From contig PLDA01000002.1 of the NCBI GenBank assembly GCA_003134965.1, positions 124,001 to 188,000 of the forward strand: a stretch of 64,000 nucleotides of DNA, given 5' to 3'. The stretch comes from Vulcanimicrobium winogradskyi (GTDB lineage Bacteria > Vulcanimicrobiota > Vulcanimicrobiia > Vulcanimicrobiales > Vulcanimicrobiaceae). Under the pieces are notes generated by a model that saw only the letters and a program-made list of their open reading frames with translations, was not told the DNA's origin and searched no databases. This document shows, one piece after another, positions 61,657 to 64,000 of the stretch (within the stretch, counting starts at the first letter, position 1; every line of letters starts with the position of its first letter). Made by a program: the position numbers and the translations under genes.

Positions 61657-63069
61657 TCATTGGGCCACCCACCGATTGCACCCGTACGTCGCGGGCGTAA
61701 GCGGCGCAGGCGCATCGAGTCCTTCGATGCGCGAGACGCCGATGTCTTCGCGCGCACGTGTCAGGGGGATGCACGGAAGCTCGTCGTACAGACGTCGCAG
61801 CGCAGCCGCCATATCGTTGCGGGCGACGGCCGATTCGAAACCGGCGTCGCACCAGCGCGCGAAATTTCCTGGAACCGGCTTACCGCCGGCGCAGCTCCAA
61901 TCGGCTGCCAGATCCGGTTGGTCATCATATATCAGTCCGCTGATGGCAAGGTCGAATCTCCCGGTGCGAAGCGGCCCCTGCTCCGACATATAGGCGAGCG
62001 TCGTCGTCCCGTTCATTTGCCATGCGACGCCGGGTAGATTCTGCCTAAGAATGAGCTGGGTTTGCTCGTGATGCTTGTTTCCTCGAATGAACGAAAAGAC
62101 TGGCTCACGTCCTTGAAGCCTTGATTGCAACGACGTGGCTGCTCCTGAATCGAAGGCCAGCATCCGTTTGAGCGCGGGATCGTCGTCCCCGGTCATCAGC
62201 AGCGAAGCGACGAGATTCTCCTTCGCCGGGTCATATGCGCGTTGGAGGAGCGGCATGTTGGCACCCCCCGCAAAGGCGCGGCGGATGGCGGAGTCGCCAA
62301 AGATTCCCGTCGTGTTGAAGACGAGCACCGCCGTCGAGGTGAGGCGATGAACGCGGCGGAAACGCCCGGCTCCAACCGCATCCGCCGGAATCGGGAGGAG
62401 GATGTCGGGCTCATTGGAGATAGCCTTCGCATCCCCCGGGACCAGCCGCAGTTCGATGGCATCGAGTCGGGGCTTTCCGCGGGGCGATCTGTCGAAGCGC
62501 TCAAGGCGCCATCGCTCTGGTTCCGGGTGCGCGCGGACGGCGAATGGACCAGTTCCAATCGGCGTCCTTCCATCGGGTGCAAGTCGAATCAGCGGCAATG
62601 CGGGAGTGCCATATGGGCCGAAAAACGACCGGACAAAGCGAGGGCGTGGCGAATCGAGTAGAACGTCAAACTCGTAGTCATTTCGAATGATGATATCTCC
62701 ACGTATCCACCTATATGGCTCATAGGAGCCCCAGCGCGTTTCGCGCAAGGCGGCTAGGGCTACCGCGACGTCCTGAGCGACGAATGGTCGTCCGTCATGC
62801 CAAATTGCCCGCCTGAGCACATAGCGCAGGCGGCGGCCGCCGTCCCTAACATCTGGAAGCTGTGCGGCCAACAGGGGAACCACACCATTGTTCCATCCAA
62901 CGAGGCCGTCGGCATACAGCCAGGATATTTCGTCGACACCGATTTCCGCATCGCGATACGGATGTATGTCATGCGCGAGCGGAAACGCGTGCAGCCACAC
63001 TGGGCGCCGGCTCTGACTCGACGCGGCCGCGCTGGCCACAACGCCGGCAAGAAAGTCCGATCGGCGCAT
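61657..63069 (-). CDS. Family 5 extracellular solute-binding protein, orphan
   Basis: A 470-residue SBP_bac_5 protein. The N-terminus (MRRSDFLAGVVASAAASS) looks like an exported, possibly Tat-type, leader. The core includes ISWLYADGLVGWN, RRLRYVLRRAIWHDGRPFVAQDVAVAL and LVFNTTGIFGDSAIRRAFA, as in peptide/nickel-binding proteins. No permease or ATPase subunit genes lie beside it. It is divergent from the ATPase at 63093 with only 23 bases between starts, hence a possible shared promoter. The longer upstream frame is antisense to that gene. Confidence 0.83.
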   Translation of the reverse strand: MRRSDFLAGVVASAAASSQSRRPVWLHAFPLAHDIHPYRDAEIGVDEISWLYADGLVGWNNGVVPLLAAQLPDVRDGGRRLRYVLRRAIWHDGRPFVAQDVAVALAALRETRWGSYEPYRWIRGDIIIRNDYEFDVLLDSPRPRFVRSFFGPYGTPALPLIRLAPDGRTPIGTGPFAVRAHPEPERWRLERFDRSPRGKPRLDAIELRLVPGDAKAISNEPDILLPIPADAVGAGRFRRVHRLTSTAVLVFNTTGIFGDSAIRRAFAGGANMPLLQRAYDPAKENLVASLLMTGDDDPALKRMLAFDSGAATSLQSRLQGREPVFSFIRGNKHHEQTQLILRQNLPGVAWQMNGTTTLAYMSEQGPLRTGRFDLAISGLIYDDQPDLAADWSCAGGKPVPGNFARWCDAGFESAVARNDMAAALRRLYDELPCIPLTRAREDIGVSRIEGLDAPAPLTPATYGCNRWVAQ

Positions 63070-63092
63070 GCACGCCACTTGGGCATCATACG

Positions 63093-64000
63093 GTGAGCCC
63101 CTTTTCTGAGGACACTCGCGCACTCTATGAGCGCGATCGCCCGCTCCGCGAATTGCGCTCGTTGATCGAAGAGGCGCGTGCACGCTCGGAGCCCGCAATC
63201 GTGAGGGTGAGCGGACCCGCCGGTATCGGAAAGACTGCATTTCTGAGACATTTCGCCGGGAACTGCGCTCCTAGCGCCCTCTTCGCAACCGCGGAGCCCG
63301 GTGACGATGCACGTCCCGCGCGCGCCGTGCGGAGCCTCCTTGCGGACAGAACGCGGCCCGATGCCGACGAAGATAGGTTACGATCCGAGCTCTGCGCGGC
63401 GGCAGACGCGGGATTCCTGCTCGTCGTTGATGACCTCCAGTGGCTCGACGAGATGAGCTTGCGAATCATCGGTGCTGCCGCCCACGAACGTCCGCAACGA
63501 TTTACACTCATCGCGGGGGATCGGCGCGAATCGGGGCCGGAGGCACTGCCGCACCGCTCGATATACCTTTCACCGCTGCGCGTGAGCGCCGCGACGGAAC
63601 TCGTCCGCACCATCTACCCGCGGGCGCCAGCAGCAGTCGCGGGGGAGATCGTCGCGGCGTCGTCGGGCCTTCCCTTTAGTTTGGTCTTCCTCGCCGCGGA
63701 TGCCGCCCGGATTGGGGCTCGCTCGCCGGACGAAATCGAACCGTCCTTCGAGGTCGCGATCGAACGCCGCCTCGCGCGTTGCACTGCCGATGCTCGCGAC
63801 GCCCTGCGCCTCGCCGCTTTTCTCGAACCATCGATCGAAATCGGCACGATTGCGCGCGCGATGGATCGCGATGTCGCCGCAGTCTCATCTGGATTGACGC
63901 AGGCCGGCGATCTCGTAACCATTGCCGACTTCCGCCTCACGTTCCGGCACCGTGCAATAGCTGATGCAATGCGTGCCACTACCCCCGACGCGATCCCGTA
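63093..64000 (+). CDS. P-loop ATPase (AAA_16/LuxR-MalT-like), partial at right edge
   Basis: An open frame from GTG 63093 to the end of the window without a stop (about 302 residues visible). The N-terminus runs straight into an ATPase: Walker A GPAGIGKT (41-48), Walker B LLVVDDLQWLDEMS (109-122), then helical repeats (LPFSLVFLAADAAR; RDALRLAAFLEPSIEIG). This resembles ATPase modules of large LuxR-family or BTAD-linked regulators; a DNA-binding or TPR end would lie beyond the window. It is divergent from the solute-binding protein gene. Confidence 0.78.
   Translation, partial: MSPFSEDTRALYERDRPLRELRSLIEEARARSEPAIVRVSGPAGIGKTAFLRHFAGNCAPSALFATAEPGDDARPARAVRSLLADRTRPDADEDRLRSELCAAADAGFLLVVDDLQWLDEMSLRIIGAAAHERPQRFTLIAGDRRESGPEALPHRSIYLSPLRVSAATELVRTIYPRAPAAVAGEIVAASSGLPFSLVFLAADAARIGARSPDEIEPSFEVAIERRLARCTADARDALRLAAFLEPSIEIGTIARAMDRDVAAVSSGLTQAGDLVTIADFRLTFRHRAIADAMRATTPDAIP

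Overview
The window is a densely packed, GC-rich piece of a bacterial chromosome; no intergenic gap reaches 300 bp (the largest are about 247 bp at 15354-15600 and 202 bp at 22462-22663). I see no rRNA, tRNA, CRISPR array or transposase. The gene content is mostly housekeeping: split glycine cleavage P-protein, PdxST-type vitamin B6 synthesis, ScpAB, a Ycf45-like ATPase/R3H protein, a bifunctional-nuclease-family protein and IspE. Together with the high GC and frequent GTG/TTG starts, this fits a deep-branching non-proteobacterial lineage. My best guess is a Vulcanimicrobiota (Eremiobacterota/WPS-2) member, but this is inference from style and content only.

Layout. 1-3.2 kb: end of dihydrolipoyl dehydrogenase, a TauE-type exporter, lipB and lipA. 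3.2-6.3 kb: a coiled-coil mini-protein, an MFS exporter, a rhodanese-like protein, and a divergent DoxX/HxlR pair with a shared inverted repeat. 6.3-13.7 kb: glutamate dehydrogenase, YchF, bifunctional nuclease, MTAP, DNA polymerase III delta', thymidylate kinase and a PilZ protein. 13.7-24.8 kb: the R3H ATPase, MaoC, nitronate monooxygenase, a three-gene operon of two HtrA-like proteases without signal peptides plus a LuxR-type regulator, a PLP decarboxylase, an HNH endonuclease, and pdxS-pdxT with an unknown third gene. 25-32.5 kb: a large six-hairpin glycosidase, ispE, a nucleotidyltransferase, a GT4 glycosyltransferase and a UDP-sulfoquinovose synthase (SqdB). 33-40 kb: an AddB-like nuclease with a UvrD-like helicase, then a DUF1800/DUF1501 pair. 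40-51 kb: two BlaI/M56 sensor pairs around DinB, PilZ, endonuclease IV, a methyltransferase, a helicase, scpB/scpA and a NUDIX hydrolase. 51-59.5 kb: a DUF885 protein, three tandem secreted paralogues, and gcvT-gcvH-gcvPA-gcvPB. 59.6-64 kb: a visibly less GC-rich accessory end with two paralogous small proteins, a SARP/BTAD regulator, an orphan solute-binding protein, and a P-loop ATPase running off the right edge.

How parts fit together. lpd (the L/E3 protein), lipA and lipB at the left edge supply functions needed by the gcv operon near the right edge, whose GcvH keeps its lipoyl lysine. NUDIX-scpA-scpB-helicase-methyltransferase-nfo-PilZ reads as one long minus-strand unit starting at a promoter near 49040.

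The most unusual signals are: a short repeat (core CCTGAGCTTGTCGAAGGG) that sits inside two reading frames and supplies a stop codon in a third place; the cytoplasmic-looking HtrA pair; the tandem secreted triplet; the reduced AddAB-like pair; SqdB beside a non-standard glycosyltransferase; and the right-end regulatory island.
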